A program made the translations under genes and the position numbers. Below, in pieces: positions 10,290-19,551 of a stretch of 64,000 nt of DNA (positions within the stretch are counted from its first letter, which is position 1; the number at the start of each line of letters is the position of its first letter). The notes below the pieces were generated by a model. The model ran no database searches, had not been told where the DNA came from, and saw nothing but the letters and a program-made list of their open reading frames with translations. Source of the stretch: Ignavibacteria bacterium (lineage in GTDB: Bacteria > Bacteroidota > Ignavibacteria > Tepidaquicellales > Tepidaquicellaceae); the NCBI GenBank assembly GCA_028714695.1, contig JAQTLX010000005.1, positions 1-64,000 of the forward strand. Reading direction: 5' to 3'.

Positions 10290-11117
10290 ATGCAAAAAAT
10301 AATCGAAGCAATAGTTTACGGTATAATTCAGGGTTTAACGGAATTCATACCTATCAGCAGCACGGCGCATATCCGCGTAATCCCTGCTTTACTGCACTGG
10401 GGCGACCCCGGTGCGGCATTCACTGCCGTGATACAAATCGGCACGCTCATAGCAACATTCATATATTTCAGAAACGACATAGCGCATTTATTCAAAGGAT
10501 TCTTCGGAGCGCTGAAGACGAGGAATTTTATTTCGGATCCTTATGCAAGAATATCTTTGCTTATCATAGTAGGTACCATTCCGATTTCAATTTTCGGGCT
10601 GCTTCTGAAAAAACACATAGAAGGCGATTTCAGGGGACTGTACGTGGTTGCGGCTTCATTGATAGGTCTTGCGATAGTGCTTTTCATAGCGGAAAAAGTG
10701 GCTTCGAGAAAAAAGGAATTCGAGCAAATCACTTTGATGGACGGTATCATAATCGGATTCGCACAGGCAGTTGCATTAATACCGGGAAGTTCAAGAAGCG
10801 GAGTCACAATCACAGCGGGTCTGTTCTGCGGACTAAAAAGAGAAACCGCTGCGAGATATTCATTCCTTTTGAGTCTGCCAGCGGTGTTCCTGAGCGGATT
10901 TTATGAACTCTACAGCGAAAGACATGAATTGCTTAACGAGAATGCAGTGAGTTTGATAATTGCTACGGTTGTTTCGGGTGTGGTAGGTTATTATGCGATA
11001 GCATTTTTGATAAATTACCTGAAGACAAGGACAAACATGATATTCATCATTTACAGGATACTGCTTGCAATAGCAATAATCATTCTCCTGAGAATCGGTG
11101 AATTGACTAATTTATAA
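10290..11117 (+). CDS. uppP: Undecaprenyl-diphosphatase UppP
   Basis: A 275-residue polytopic inner-membrane enzyme that dephosphorylates undecaprenyl diphosphate to recycle the lipid carrier for peptidoglycan and O-antigen. Both family motifs are present: GIIQGLTEFIPISSTAHI near residue 12-29 and the PGSSRSGVT motif near residue 165. Length is typical. It follows the outer-membrane protein gene by one base. It ends immediately next to the convergent polyprenyl synthase gene, another step in isoprenoid lipid supply. Also known as BacA. Confidence 0.95.
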   Translation: MQKIIEAIVYGIIQGLTEFIPISSTAHIRVIPALLHWGDPGAAFTAVIQIGTLIATFIYFRNDIAHLFKGFFGALKTRNFISDPYARISLLIIVGTIPISIFGLLLKKHIEGDFRGLYVVAASLIGLAIVLFIAEKVASRKKEFEQITLMDGIIIGFAQAVALIPGSSRSGVTITAGLFCGLKRETAARYSFLLSLPAVFLSGFYELYSERHELLNENAVSLIIATVVSGVVGYYAIAFLINYLKTRTNMIFIIYRILLAIAIIILLRIGELTNL

Positions 11118-12086
11118 TCAGTATTCCCTCGTTGTAACGAATGATGCAAGTTCGGTAAGCGATTCCTTGGATTCGCAGTCAGCAAAGGATTCCAACGACT
11201 TGAGCGCAAGATTCGCGTAATGCGATATTTTATTGATTGTATATTCTATTCCTCCGAACTCGTCGACGAAATAATACACGGTATCGAACTTTTTGTTCGA
11301 ATCGCTTTTAATCAGTTTCATTATTTCTTTTGATTTTTTCGAAGGCGCGTTTCGCAATGCAACAAGCAGGGGCAGAGTAAATTTCTTTTCCTTTAAATCA
11401 TTTCCCGTTGCTTTGCCCAGAAGTTTTTTCCTTCCGGTATAATCAAGCAGGTCGTCGCGCAATTGAAAAGCGATACCGAGATTTTCACCGAAACCCGACA
11501 TTCTTTCAATCTTGTTTTTATCCGTCGTTACGCTTAGAGCGCCGAGTTTGCAGCACGTCTTGATAAGCGATGCCGTTTTATCCGAAATAACTTTGAAATA
11601 CGTTTCTTCGGTCGCGTCAAAATTTCTTGCTTTCTGAATCTGGAGAAGTTCGCCTTCGGACATTCTTCTCACCGCTTCCGAAGTTGCTTTCAAAAATTCG
11701 AACTCATTGTTATCAAGAGACACAAGAAGTCCTTTTGAAAGCAGAAAATCCCCCATCAGAACGGCGGCTTTATTTTTCCATACGGCATTAATCGAAGGCA
11801 GACCGCGTCTTGTCTTTGCTTCATCGACAACATCGTCATGAATTAATGTGGCTGTATGCAGAAGTTCAACCAGTGTTGCGGCAACGAAACTTCTTGAGGA
11901 TATTTTTCCGCACAGTTTTGCTGAAAGCAGAACGAGTATGGGTCTTATCTTCTTTCCCTTTTGTTTCAGAACATATTTCGTAATCAAATCAACGAGTGCG
12001 ACATTTGATTTAAGCGAGCCCGCGAAAATTTTCTGAAATTCTTCAATCTCGTTCTTAACGGGTAATGATATTTTGTTTAGATTCAC
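11118..12086 (-). CDS. Polyprenyl diphosphate synthase (trans-isoprenyl)
   Basis: A 322-residue member of the IspA/IspB family that elongates allylic diphosphates with isopentenyl diphosphate. The first aspartate-rich motif is HDDVVDEAKTRRG (D near residue 84-88) and the second is QLRDDLLDYTG (D near residue 211-215). Chain length cannot be told from sequence alone. A heptaprenyl- or octaprenyl-type product for the menaquinone side chain fits the presence of menA in the window. Its ATG overlaps the tatC stop in an ATGA arrangement, so it is the last gene of the rpiB-glyA-tatC unit. Confidence 0.9.
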   Translation of the reverse strand: MNLNKISLPVKNEIEEFQKIFAGSLKSNVALVDLITKYVLKQKGKKIRPILVLLSAKLCGKISSRSFVAATLVELLHTATLIHDDVVDEAKTRRGLPSINAVWKNKAAVLMGDFLLSKGLLVSLDNNEFEFLKATSEAVRRMSEGELLQIQKARNFDATEETYFKVISDKTASLIKTCCKLGALSVTTDKNKIERMSGFGENLGIAFQLRDDLLDYTGRKKLLGKATGNDLKEKKFTLPLLVALRNAPSKKSKEIMKLIKSDSNKKFDTVYYFVDEFGGIEYTINKISHYANLALKSLESFADCESKESLTELASFVTTREY

Positions 12087-12811
12087 GATGTTTTCTTTTG
12101 CGAATATTTACAAATTAAAATACTAAGTTCATACAAACCCAGAAGCGGAATTCCAAGAAGTACCTGGCTCGTAATATCCGGTCCCGGAGTGACAATCCCG
12201 GCGACAAGTAAAATAACAACAATTGCATGCCGTCTGTATTTTCTCATGAAAGAAGGTTTAAGTATCCCTATTTTCGAGAGAAAGAATGACAGCATAGGAA
12301 GTTCAAATACCAGTCCCGACGCTATAATCAGCGAAAGAACAAAACTCATATATTCATCCGCGGATATTTTATTCTCAATAATCGTAGAACCGAAATTTGC
12401 AAAGAACCCAAGCGCCGCGGGAAGAAGAAGAAAATACGAAAATACAACACCCGTTATAAAGCAAACGGACGTAAAAATCACAACTCCGCTTACGTATTTC
12501 TTCTCGCCTTCTTTTAAAGCCGGCTCGACAAATTTCCAGATCTGGTAAATAATATTGGGGACGCTGATTACGGCGCCCCCTATTAAAATCACTTCCATGT
12601 AAATAACAAACTGTCCGTAAGGTCTCAGATTAATAATGGACAACGGCGGCTGGGAATTCGCAGCCGGGGCAAAAATTATGTTGTTCATAATCCAGTCGAT
12701 GAATATACCGACTCCGACCCCGCCGATTATTATCCCTATTAATGACTTAATTATCCTCCACCGTAATTCCTCGAGGTGATCGAGGAAACCCATTTCTTTA
12801 TCTGATTCCAT
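12083..12811 (-). CDS. tatC: Sec-independent protein translocase TatC
   Basis: A 242-residue inner-membrane protein with six predicted helices; TatC recognises twin-arginine signal peptides. The hallmark N-terminal cytoplasmic stretch [18 protein letters not shown] is intact, as are the P-rich segment [13 protein letters not shown] and [12 protein letters not shown]. Length is normal. It overlaps the end of glyA by 14 bp and the polyprenyl synthase by 4 bp. No tatA/tatB gene lies in the window. Confidence 0.95.
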   Translation of the reverse strand: MESDKEMGFLDHLEELRWRIIKSLIGIIIGGVGVGIFIDWIMNNIIFAPAANSQPPLSIINLRPYGQFVIYMEVILIGGAVISVPNIIYQIWKFVEPALKEGEKKYVSGVVIFTSVCFITGVVFSYFLLLPAALGFFANFGSTIIENKISADEYMSFVLSLIIASGLVFELPMLSFFLSKIGILKPSFMRKYRRHAIVVILLVAGIVTPGPDITSQVLLGIPLLGLYELSILICKYSQKKTS

Positions 12812-14090
12812 ATAACGGGAAACGCGATGTTATACCTGCGACCGCATTTCTAACTTCTTCTTTAGTTTTTTCGTCTTTCGGATTTGTAACTACCTTATCA
12901 ATCAATTCTGCTATCAGTTCCATATCGTTTTCTTTCATTCCTCTTGTTGTGAGCGCGGGTGTACCGAGTCTTATTCCGCTTGTTATAAGAGGACTTTTAT
13001 CGTCATACGGCACTGCATTTTTATTACAAGTAATTCCAACGTCATCAAGTGCTTCCTGAGCCGCTTTGCCGGTAGTGTTCTTACTTCTAAGGTCAACAAG
13101 CATAAGGTGATTATCGGTTCCGCCCGAAATAACTTTGAAATTGAGCGATACCAGTTTCGCGGCAAGCGCTTTTGCATTTTTGATAATTTGTTTCGCATAA
13201 TCAAGAAAATCCGGCTGCAGCGCTTCATTGAAACCCACTGCTTTCGCGGCGATACAGTGCATAAGAGGACCGCCCTGAATTCCCGGAATGACCATCGAGT
13301 CAATAAGTTCTGACATCATTTTTACTCTTCCTGATTTCGGCGCAACTTTGCCGAACGGATTCTCATAATCTTTTCCTATCAGGATAAGTCCGCCTCTCGG
13401 ACCGCGTAATGTTTTGTGTGTTGTTGTAGCAACAACGTGACAGTACGGAATCGGGTCATCGAGAAGTTTCTTTGCAATAAGACCTGCGGGATGAGCAATA
13501 TCGGCAAAAAGAAACGCGCCGACCTTATCCGCTATTTCCCTGAATTTTTTATAATCTATATTTCTCGAATAGGCGCTTGCGCCGACAGTTATCATTTTCG
13601 GTTTTTCTTTTAACACCGCATCAGCAACCATATCATAATCAAGCATTTCAGTCTTCGGATTAATACCGTAAGCAACGAAATTATAAAGTTGACCGGAAAA
13701 ATTAACGGGCGAGCCGTGTGTCAGATGTCCGCCGTGGGAAAGGTCCATACCCATAACTTTATCTCCCGGGTGCAGAAAGGAAAAATACACTGCCATATTC
13801 GCAGTACTTCCCGAATGCGGCTGAACGTTGGCATATTCCGCGCCGAAAAGTTTTTTTGCTCTTTCGCGTGCAAGATTTTCAGCAACGTCAACATATTCGC
13901 ATCCGCCGTAATAACGTTTGCCCGGATATCCTTCCGCATATTTATTTGTAAGAGTAGAGCCGAGTGCTTCCATAACACTCATAGATACGAAATTTTCAGA
14001 TGCTATCATTTCAAGTTTCTTCGCCTGTCTGTTCGTTTCGTTTGAGATAGCGTCAAAAATTTCGGGGTCAGTTTTTTTCAAGTATTCCAT
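12798..14090 (-). CDS. glyA: Serine hydroxymethyltransferase
   Basis: A 430-residue PLP enzyme interconverting serine and glycine while charging tetrahydrofolate with a one-carbon unit. The N-terminal [11 protein letters not shown], the substrate loop [22 protein letters not shown], and the PLP-lysine motif [16 protein letters not shown] are all present. The length is usual. It lies 11 bp after rpiB and overlaps tatC by 14 bp, so it is part of one transcript. Confidence 0.97.
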   Translation of the reverse strand: MEYLKKTDPEIFDAISNETNRQAKKLEMIASENFVSMSVMEALGSTLTNKYAEGYPGKRYYGGCEYVDVAENLARERAKKLFGAEYANVQPHSGSTANMAVYFSFLHPGDKVMGMDLSHGGHLTHGSPVNFSGQLYNFVAYGINPKTEMLDYDMVADAVLKEKPKMITVGASAYSRNIDYKKFREIADKVGAFLFADIAHPAGLIAKKLLDDPIPYCHVVATTTHKTLRGPRGGLILIGKDYENPFGKVAPKSGRVKMMSELIDSMVIPGIQGGPLMHCIAAKAVGFNEALQPDFLDYAKQIIKNAKALAAKLVSLNFKVISGGTDNHLMLVDLRSKNTTGKAAQEALDDVGITCNKNAVPYDDKSPLITSGIRLGTPALTTRGMKENDMELIAELIDKVVTNPKDEKTKEEVRNAVAGITSRFPLYGIR

Positions 14091-14101
14091 AAAAAATGTG
14101 T

Positions 14102-14536
14102 TTAATTATTTTCCAATTTTTGAATACGGCGTTCGTGTCTTTCACCGCCTTCAAATTCAGTGTTGATAAATATTTCAAAAAATCTTGATGCCTTGTCGAT
14201 ATCTATAAAATCGGAACCGAAGCATATCACGTTTGCATTGTTATGCCTTCTGGACATTTCCGCCATATTATTTGTATTAGCATTAACCGCGCGTATACCT
14301 TTGTGCTTATTAGCCGCTATCGATACGCCGATTCCGCTTCCGCAGATAAGAACTCCGAACGTGAATCCTTCATTGACCACCGCATTACAGACCTTCGCGG
14401 CATAATCCGGATAATCCACGCTTTCTGTTGAATTTGTTCCTAAATCGGTAAATTCGATTTTTTTATCCGTGAAATATTTTTTCAATTCCTCTTTCAGAGG
14501 ATATCCTCTGTGATCAGAGCCAATTGCTATTTTCAT
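14102..14536 (-). CDS. rpiB: Ribose-5-phosphate isomerase B
   Basis: A 144-residue RpiB/LacAB-family isomerase converting ribose 5-phosphate and ribulose 5-phosphate. It shows the N-terminal [13 protein letters not shown], the active-site cysteine in [15 protein letters not shown] and the catalytic histidine in MSRRHNN. The loop [16 protein letters not shown] lacks the common Cys/His residues after GIRA, a variation outside the catalytic pair. It precedes glyA by 11 bp and follows the FadL-like protein gene by 24 bp. Confidence 0.93.
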   Translation of the reverse strand: MKIAIGSDHRGYPLKEELKKYFTDKKIEFTDLGTNSTESVDYPDYAAKVCNAVVNEGFTFGVLICGSGIGVSIAANKHKGIRAVNANTNNMAEMSRRHNNANVICFGSDFIDIDKASRFFEIFINTEFEGGERHERRIQKLENN

Positions 14537-14560
14537 ATATTGTCTTAAAATAAGTTATTT

Positions 14561-15820
14561 TTATTTATCTTCTTCTTTCTGTCTGATAAACCAGAATTCG
14601 CCGAAATTAAGACCTAGCGAAACTTTTATATATTTATCTTTTACCAGTCCGTTATCTGTTTTTCCTCTTGTACCGATTTCGAAGCCCAAATCCGCCGCAT
14701 TTTCATTATTGATTGGAATTCCGATACCGAAATTCAATGCATAGCCGTTTACGTATTCACCGTTAATCTTGTAATAAGATTTGTCATATGAAAAACCGAA
14801 TCTGTAAGTAAGACTTTCCCATGCTGTTTTATCGATTTTCGGCGCGGGCAGAACTTCAAAACCGATTCCATATCTGAAATTATCCGCGTAATTTGCAGGT
14901 GATTCGGGATTTGTGAATTTGCTCCACTTTTGGAAAAGTATATCCGAAGAAAGTATAAGTTGTTTGCCGAATTGTTTCGTTATTCCAAAACCGTACGATT
15001 CGGGAATATCCAGATTTCCGTTTACGACTTTTTCCGTATCATTATACACCATGCTTGTACCGTATATTTTATCCAGTTCGGAAGAAAGACTAAACTTGTT
15101 CTGGTAAAACGCTCCCAGGTTTAATTTATCGAATACTTTGTTCTTTGGAAACATGGCGCCGAGGTCAATTACTGTGCCTGCTTTAAAATAGTTTCCTTTC
15201 AGATTATTTTCGGTTCTTAGATATGTATTTGTATAACTTGAATTTCCAAAATCCAGATATGTGAGTTCATTGATATTTCCAAATGCGTAATTGTAATCAA
15301 AACCAAGATTCAAAAACGGCAGCGGTCTGCCTGCAAGCCCGAAGTTCAGTTTTGACAGACCTCCATTGCCCGCGAATGTTGCGGTGTATGGACCTACAGG
15401 ATCATTCACGTATCCTGATATTTTATACTCGACCTGCGAGTAGGGGCTAAAACCAAACGACAAAGCCATACCGTATTTATTCCAGAAAGGAATTCCCAAA
15501 TTAAACCCCGAAATATATGTATCGGATACTTTGATTGTGGAACTTGCATTAGATGAATTCATCATCAGAACTTTAGTGCCCAGCGAAATATATGTGTTCT
15601 TCAGATACGTATTTGCAGCCGGATTAAGATTATTTACATAATTTCCAAAAAGGGAGATGCCCTGAATACCCATATTATCGGTTCTCATACTTGCACTGTA
15701 TTTCAGTTCACCAATCCCGAAAGCAGAATAAGGAGACCCGGGATGAAACTCTACCTGCGCAAAATTTAATTTTGCAATTAATAGAAACGTTATTAATATT
15801 ATTAGTTTTTTCATTTTCAT
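14561..15820 (-). CDS. Outer-membrane protein, OmpP1/FadL/TodX-like
   Basis: A 419-residue protein with a signal peptide (MKMKKLIILITFLLIAKLNFAQ). The mature start, SPYSAFGIGELKYSASMRTDNMGIQGISLF, resembles the FadL-type hatch, with an 'AFGIG' and 'NPAANTY' pattern. The remainder alternates short strands with aromatic ends typical of a 14-strand barrel. FadL-type porins pass hydrophobic molecules across the outer membrane; the substrate here is unknown. It begins 1 bp after the lipoprotein gene, which suggests joint function or export. ATG at 15820 or 15814 are both possible. Confidence 0.7.
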   Translation of the reverse strand: MKMKKLIILITFLLIAKLNFAQVEFHPGSPYSAFGIGELKYSASMRTDNMGIQGISLFGNYVNNLNPAANTYLKNTYISLGTKVLMMNSSNASSTIKVSDTYISGFNLGIPFWNKYGMALSFGFSPYSQVEYKISGYVNDPVGPYTATFAGNGGLSKLNFGLAGRPLPFLNLGFDYNYAFGNINELTYLDFGNSSYTNTYLRTENNLKGNYFKAGTVIDLGAMFPKNKVFDKLNLGAFYQNKFSLSSELDKIYGTSMVYNDTEKVVNGNLDIPESYGFGITKQFGKQLILSSDILFQKWSKFTNPESPANYADNFRYGIGFEVLPAPKIDKTAWESLTYRFGFSYDKSYYKINGEYVNGYALNFGIGIPINNENAADLGFEIGTRGKTDNGLVKDKYIKVSLGLNFGEFWFIRQKEEDK

Positions 15821-15821
15821 G

Positions 15822-17006
15822 TTATCCCCTTGGTGTGTACCTTATGATTAGTTTCGGTCGTTTTGCCGTATCCTGAACAGACGGTCCGAAAAAGACGAGT
15901 TTATCAAGATTAACGGATTCAGAGAGGTTAAATAATCTTACTCCAAGATTCGCAACCACACCGTAATTCCAACTTTGGAATATGCTGTTCAGCGTTACCG
16001 AATATGTAATGGAATCTTCCTGTATAGCGGTAATGGAACCCGTGCTGAGTTTCAACACGGAATCGGTCACACCGGCAAAATATATACCGGGATTCGTATA
16101 AGCCGTGATTGAATTTGCTTTGTCAAGTTTGATTTTTAAATAAGCCTGATTTATCGTAACTCTTCCCGGCAATTTCGAAATATTAAAATTTATTATGTCG
16201 CCGAACATTACGCCGTTTTGAAGAACAATTCTGTCTGCCATATATATAGAGGAAGGCGCGTCTATAAGCGATACAGCGCCGCTGTTTCCGATACTGGAGT
16301 ATGTAAGCGTATCAGTGACATTGTTCTTATTTACAATTATTACGAGTTTAGGGCAGAGAGTATCTATCGATTTTGAGAAACCTTTTATTGTATTTGAACT
16401 CGCATTAGGCATCAATATCATTCCGTAATTCTTCGCAGCGTAAGATGTGTCTGCCGCGTATTCAAGCCAGTTCTTAGCAGTCTGCGCGTCGAAAGGAATT
16501 GCAATCTCATTATAATTAGTAGGGGCGCCTGTATATGTCCCGATTAATGTCGAACCTATACTTCCGGTTGAGAAGGAATCGTTCGTAATGGTAGTAAAGT
16601 TATAATTCGTATTCAGAGGATACATATTGAACGAAACCGAGCCCATAGAATCAGTGAATGCATATTTTGCATAATGAAACTTCAAAGTAGCCGAAAGAAC
16701 CGTTCCCCCTTGATATGCTGAGGATAATCCGTCAAATTTCAAAAGCGCTTTCGATTCGTATCCCTGCGTTTTTCCGACAAAAAAATCGGCCGAAGCACTT
16801 GTGTTAATGAATTTCTTGTAGTTATTATGCGTAATCTGCATTGTGTCCCTGTTGGAATCGAGAACCTTCGTTCCGAGTGTATCCGAAAGTATGAATTCAA
16901 GCCCTAATTCGTTAGGATTATTTTCACAGGACTGAAAAACAAACAGCCCTCCGATTCCCAAAATCAGCACTAATGCCCTGATATAAAATTTCAATTTTTT
17001 TCTCAA
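15822..17006 (-). CDS. Lipoprotein, DUF4270/DNRLRE-like
   Basis: A 394-residue predicted lipoprotein: the N-terminal helix ends in GLFVFQSCENN, a lipobox with the acylated Cys near residue 27. The body is beta-rich, with 'SKALLKFDGL...GTVLSATLKFHYAKY' and a second related half 'GRVTINQAYLKIKLDKA', resembling DUF4270 lipoproteins and DNRLRE-like modules of surface proteins. The only start giving the signal sequence is a TTG at 17006. The gene heads the unit that runs through the FadL-like protein, rpiB, glyA, tatC and polyprenyl synthase. Function unknown; surface location is inferred. Confidence 0.68.
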   Translation of the reverse strand: MRKKLKFYIRALVLILGIGGLFVFQSCENNPNELGLEFILSDTLGTKVLDSNRDTMQITHNNYKKFINTSASADFFVGKTQGYESKALLKFDGLSSAYQGGTVLSATLKFHYAKYAFTDSMGSVSFNMYPLNTNYNFTTITNDSFSTGSIGSTLIGTYTGAPTNYNEIAIPFDAQTAKNWLEYAADTSYAAKNYGMILMPNASSNTIKGFSKSIDTLCPKLVIIVNKNNVTDTLTYSSIGNSGAVSLIDAPSSIYMADRIVLQNGVMFGDIINFNISKLPGRVTINQAYLKIKLDKANSITAYTNPGIYFAGVTDSVLKLSTGSITAIQEDSITYSVTLNSIFQSWNYGVVANLGVRLFNLSESVNLDKLVFFGPSVQDTAKRPKLIIRYTPRG

Positions 17007-17205
17007 TATTCTTTAAATTTCGTTTATTTTTCAAAATATGAATAATTAAGATAACATAAACAATTTTAAATTTGTAGAGACTTTTTTAGCCTGGAAAACA
17101 TATAAAAATTGCATTTTTTGTGAAAATCCGGTTGATTTAAGAATTAGTTTGAATAGAGGATTTTCGGTGCCTGATTAGTCATTTAACGGATATGTGTATA
17201 TATCT

Positions 17206-17778
17206 TCAAATTTGCATTTTTCCGATGAATTCCGCTGCCGATTTCAAATCAGCGGCGATGAATTCGATATGAATGTTTTCCGATTTGCATTTCTCAATCG
17301 TTATATCTCCGTATCCGGTCATAACGAGAATTTTTTTTATTCCTGCATTACGTGCGCACTGCATATCCACGAGCGAATCCCCGATTAAGAACGACTGATT
17401 TAAATCAATTTCGTATTTCTCAACTGCCAGCATAATCATACCTGTCCCGGGTTTGCGCGTATTGCTTTCCATCGTATATTTTTTTACTATGCCTTCGGTA
17501 TGGTAAGGAGAATAGAATATATCGTCAATTAGTACGCGGTTGTCCGAATTAAGTAAATTAAGAAATTCATCATGAATGTCTTTAAGGTCTTCTTCCGTGT
17601 AATATCCGCGCGCAATTCCGGATTGATTTGTAACAACTATGTTGAGATAACCGAGGCTCTTAAATACAGAGAGCGCTTCGTGAGCGCCCTGTAAAATTTT
17701 TATATCTTTCTTTTTCGAAAGGTAACCAACATCGTGGTTAATGGTACCGTCTCTGTCGAGAAAAATCGCTTTTTTCAT
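17206..17778 (-). CDS. HAD-IIIA phosphatase, GmhB/HisB-N-like
   Basis: About 190 residues. The catalytic HAD motif I is FLDRDGTIN, motif II VVTNQSG, motif III K in NTRKPGTGMI and motif IV FLIGDSLVDMQCA. This is the D-glycero-D-manno-heptose-1,7-bisphosphate 7-phosphatase pattern, a step in the heptose supply for LPS. The zinc-binding loop normally built from Cys-x-His...Cys-x-Cys reads SPYHTEGIVKKYTMESNTRKP here, with all three cysteines replaced. That leaves the substrate less sure. I prefer the ATG at 17778; one at 17784 would add two residues. glgA lies 33 bp upstream on the same strand. Confidence 0.8.
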   Translation of the reverse strand: MKKAIFLDRDGTINHDVGYLSKKKDIKILQGAHEALSVFKSLGYLNIVVTNQSGIARGYYTEEDLKDIHDEFLNLLNSDNRVLIDDIFYSPYHTEGIVKKYTMESNTRKPGTGMIMLAVEKYEIDLNQSFLIGDSLVDMQCARNAGIKKILVMTGYGDITIEKCKSENIHIEFIAADLKSAAEFIGKMQI

Positions 17779-17811
17779 AAGCATTAATGCGTGTATGCGT
17801 CAGAAATAAAA

Positions 17812-19293
17812 TTATTTCGATGACGTTAATGTTTTATACATGCTCATATATTTTGTCGCCGATACCTTCCATGAGAAATCAAGAGCCATGCCGCTGCGTA
17901 TCAGTTGGTTCCATTTCTGACGGTTCTTTTTGAATAGAGATATTGCCGTCTGAATAGTTGTAAGGAATTCTTTCCCGTCAAATTTATTGAACAGAAAACC
18001 GTTACCGTCGCTTTTCTTGTAATCCGTTATTGTATCAGCCAGACCGCCCGTATTTCTTGCAATCGGAACCGTTCCGTACGTTAGACTGTATAAATGAGTC
18101 AGTCCGCACGGTTCGTATTTTGAAGGAGCAAGTATCATATCGCAGCCTGCCTGAATGTAGTGAGCGAGTTCTTCATTAAACTCGATAACAACAGCAAGTT
18201 TGTTTGCGTACTTCTTCTTTGCCTGAAGCAGGAATTTCTGATATTCTTCTTCGCCTGTTCCTAAAACAATAAGTTGAATGTCTTCCTTCATTAAATCGGG
18301 AAGAATTTTCTTTATAAGTTCAAACCCCTTTGATTCAACGAGCCTTGTGATAACACCGATTAAAGGAACGCCTTCTTTCATTTCAAAATTGAACTTCTTC
18401 AGAAGTTCTCTTTTGTTTTCCCATTTTAGAGGTATTTCCTGTGATGTGTATCTGTAGATGATAGTTTTGTCAGTGTTCGGATTCCATACATTCCTGTCGA
18501 TTCCGTTCAGTATTCCGGTTAGATCTTTTTTTCTTTTGCTAAGTACGTCTTCCATTCCGAACGAATATTCCTTGCTCGACCTTATTTCTTCGGCATATTG
18601 TTCGGAAACCGTAGTAATCTTATCCGCATAATAAAGCCCCGCACGCAGGTAATTGAAACGTCCCTTCGCGAAGCCGACATCGGTCAGTACTTTTTCCGGC
18701 ATTCCCGTTTTTGCAAATGTTGAAATCGGAAAATCGCCCTGATATCCGAGATTGTGAACCGTAAGAACCGTTTTTATTCCCTTTGTATGCTGATTGTCTT
18801 TGTAAACCGTTTTCAGCAATGCGGGAATAAGAGCCGTCTGCCAGTCGTTGCAGTGAATTACGTCGGGCTTCCATTGTAATACTTCAAGAATCTCGATTAC
18901 CGTTTTACAGAAAAAGAGAAACCTGTCGTCATTATTATCAAAATCTTTTTTCGTTCTGCTGTTTATGTAGATACCTTTATTCTTGAAGAAATCATTATTT
19001 TCAAGAAGATACATTTGTGCCTTTGTATTCTTGCCGTGAATAAACGACGACTTTATGCTGAACTTGTAATTTTTGCCCAACAGATTAACATTAAGGTCTT
19101 TTAATCGTTTAATTTCGTGAATCTGGAGGCGTCTTTCGTCGAGTGGTCCGTATTTCGGCGTGATAATTCGTACTTCGTTACCAAGTGCATTCATTGCCTG
19201 AGGCAATGAGTTCGAGATATCCGCGAGTCCACCAGTTTTCGAATACGGAAAAACTTCACTGGTGACGAAAAGAACATTGTATCCTTTAGCCAT
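17812..19293 (-). CDS. glgA: Glycogen synthase (ADP-glucose type, GT5)
   Basis: A 493-residue glucosyltransferase that extends alpha-1,4-glucan from ADP-glucose. It has the donor-binding motif SKTGGLADISNSLP near residue 19-32. The GT5 C-terminal signature is EPCGLTHLYSLTYGTVPIARNTGGLADTI, and HNLGYQGDFP lies in the middle. Length is typical. No other glycogen gene is adjacent; the neighbours are a GmhB-like phosphatase downstream and a TonB-receptor unit whose end lies 258 bp upstream. Confidence 0.94.
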   Translation of the reverse strand: MAKGYNVLFVTSEVFPYSKTGGLADISNSLPQAMNALGNEVRIITPKYGPLDERRLQIHEIKRLKDLNVNLLGKNYKFSIKSSFIHGKNTKAQMYLLENNDFFKNKGIYINSRTKKDFDNNDDRFLFFCKTVIEILEVLQWKPDVIHCNDWQTALIPALLKTVYKDNQHTKGIKTVLTVHNLGYQGDFPISTFAKTGMPEKVLTDVGFAKGRFNYLRAGLYYADKITTVSEQYAEEIRSSKEYSFGMEDVLSKRKKDLTGILNGIDRNVWNPNTDKTIIYRYTSQEIPLKWENKRELLKKFNFEMKEGVPLIGVITRLVESKGFELIKKILPDLMKEDIQLIVLGTGEEEYQKFLLQAKKKYANKLAVVIEFNEELAHYIQAGCDMILAPSKYEPCGLTHLYSLTYGTVPIARNTGGLADTITDYKKSDGNGFLFNKFDGKEFLTTIQTAISLFKKNRQKWNQLIRSGMALDFSWKVSATKYMSMYKTLTSSK

Positions 19294-19485
19294 CTAATAA
19301 ATTAATTTTGTTGAAATTAACTTTTAATGAAAATATATACAATGCAAAACGGAATCGCATTGCATCGAAATTTGATGCAGAAATTGTCTAATTAATGCTT
19401 ATCGTGATGAATTCAAGCACAAGTGTATATTATTTCTAAACTTAATTCTTAAGTAAAATCGGTATTTGGGCGAATTCTAAAAGCG

Positions 19486-19511
19486 AATGCCGGATTTAAC
19501 AATCCGGCATT
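19486..19511 (-). terminator. Hairpin terminator after the TonB-receptor gene
   Basis: An 11-bp perfect stem (AATGCCGGATT / AATCCGGCATT) with a 4-base loop lies 41 bp beyond the receptor stop codon and ends that minus-strand unit. The following T-run is short and interrupted, so efficiency is uncertain. Confidence 0.7.
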
Positions 19512-19551
19512 TTCGGTTAAACTGCTTTTACTAATTTATTTAATATCATAA

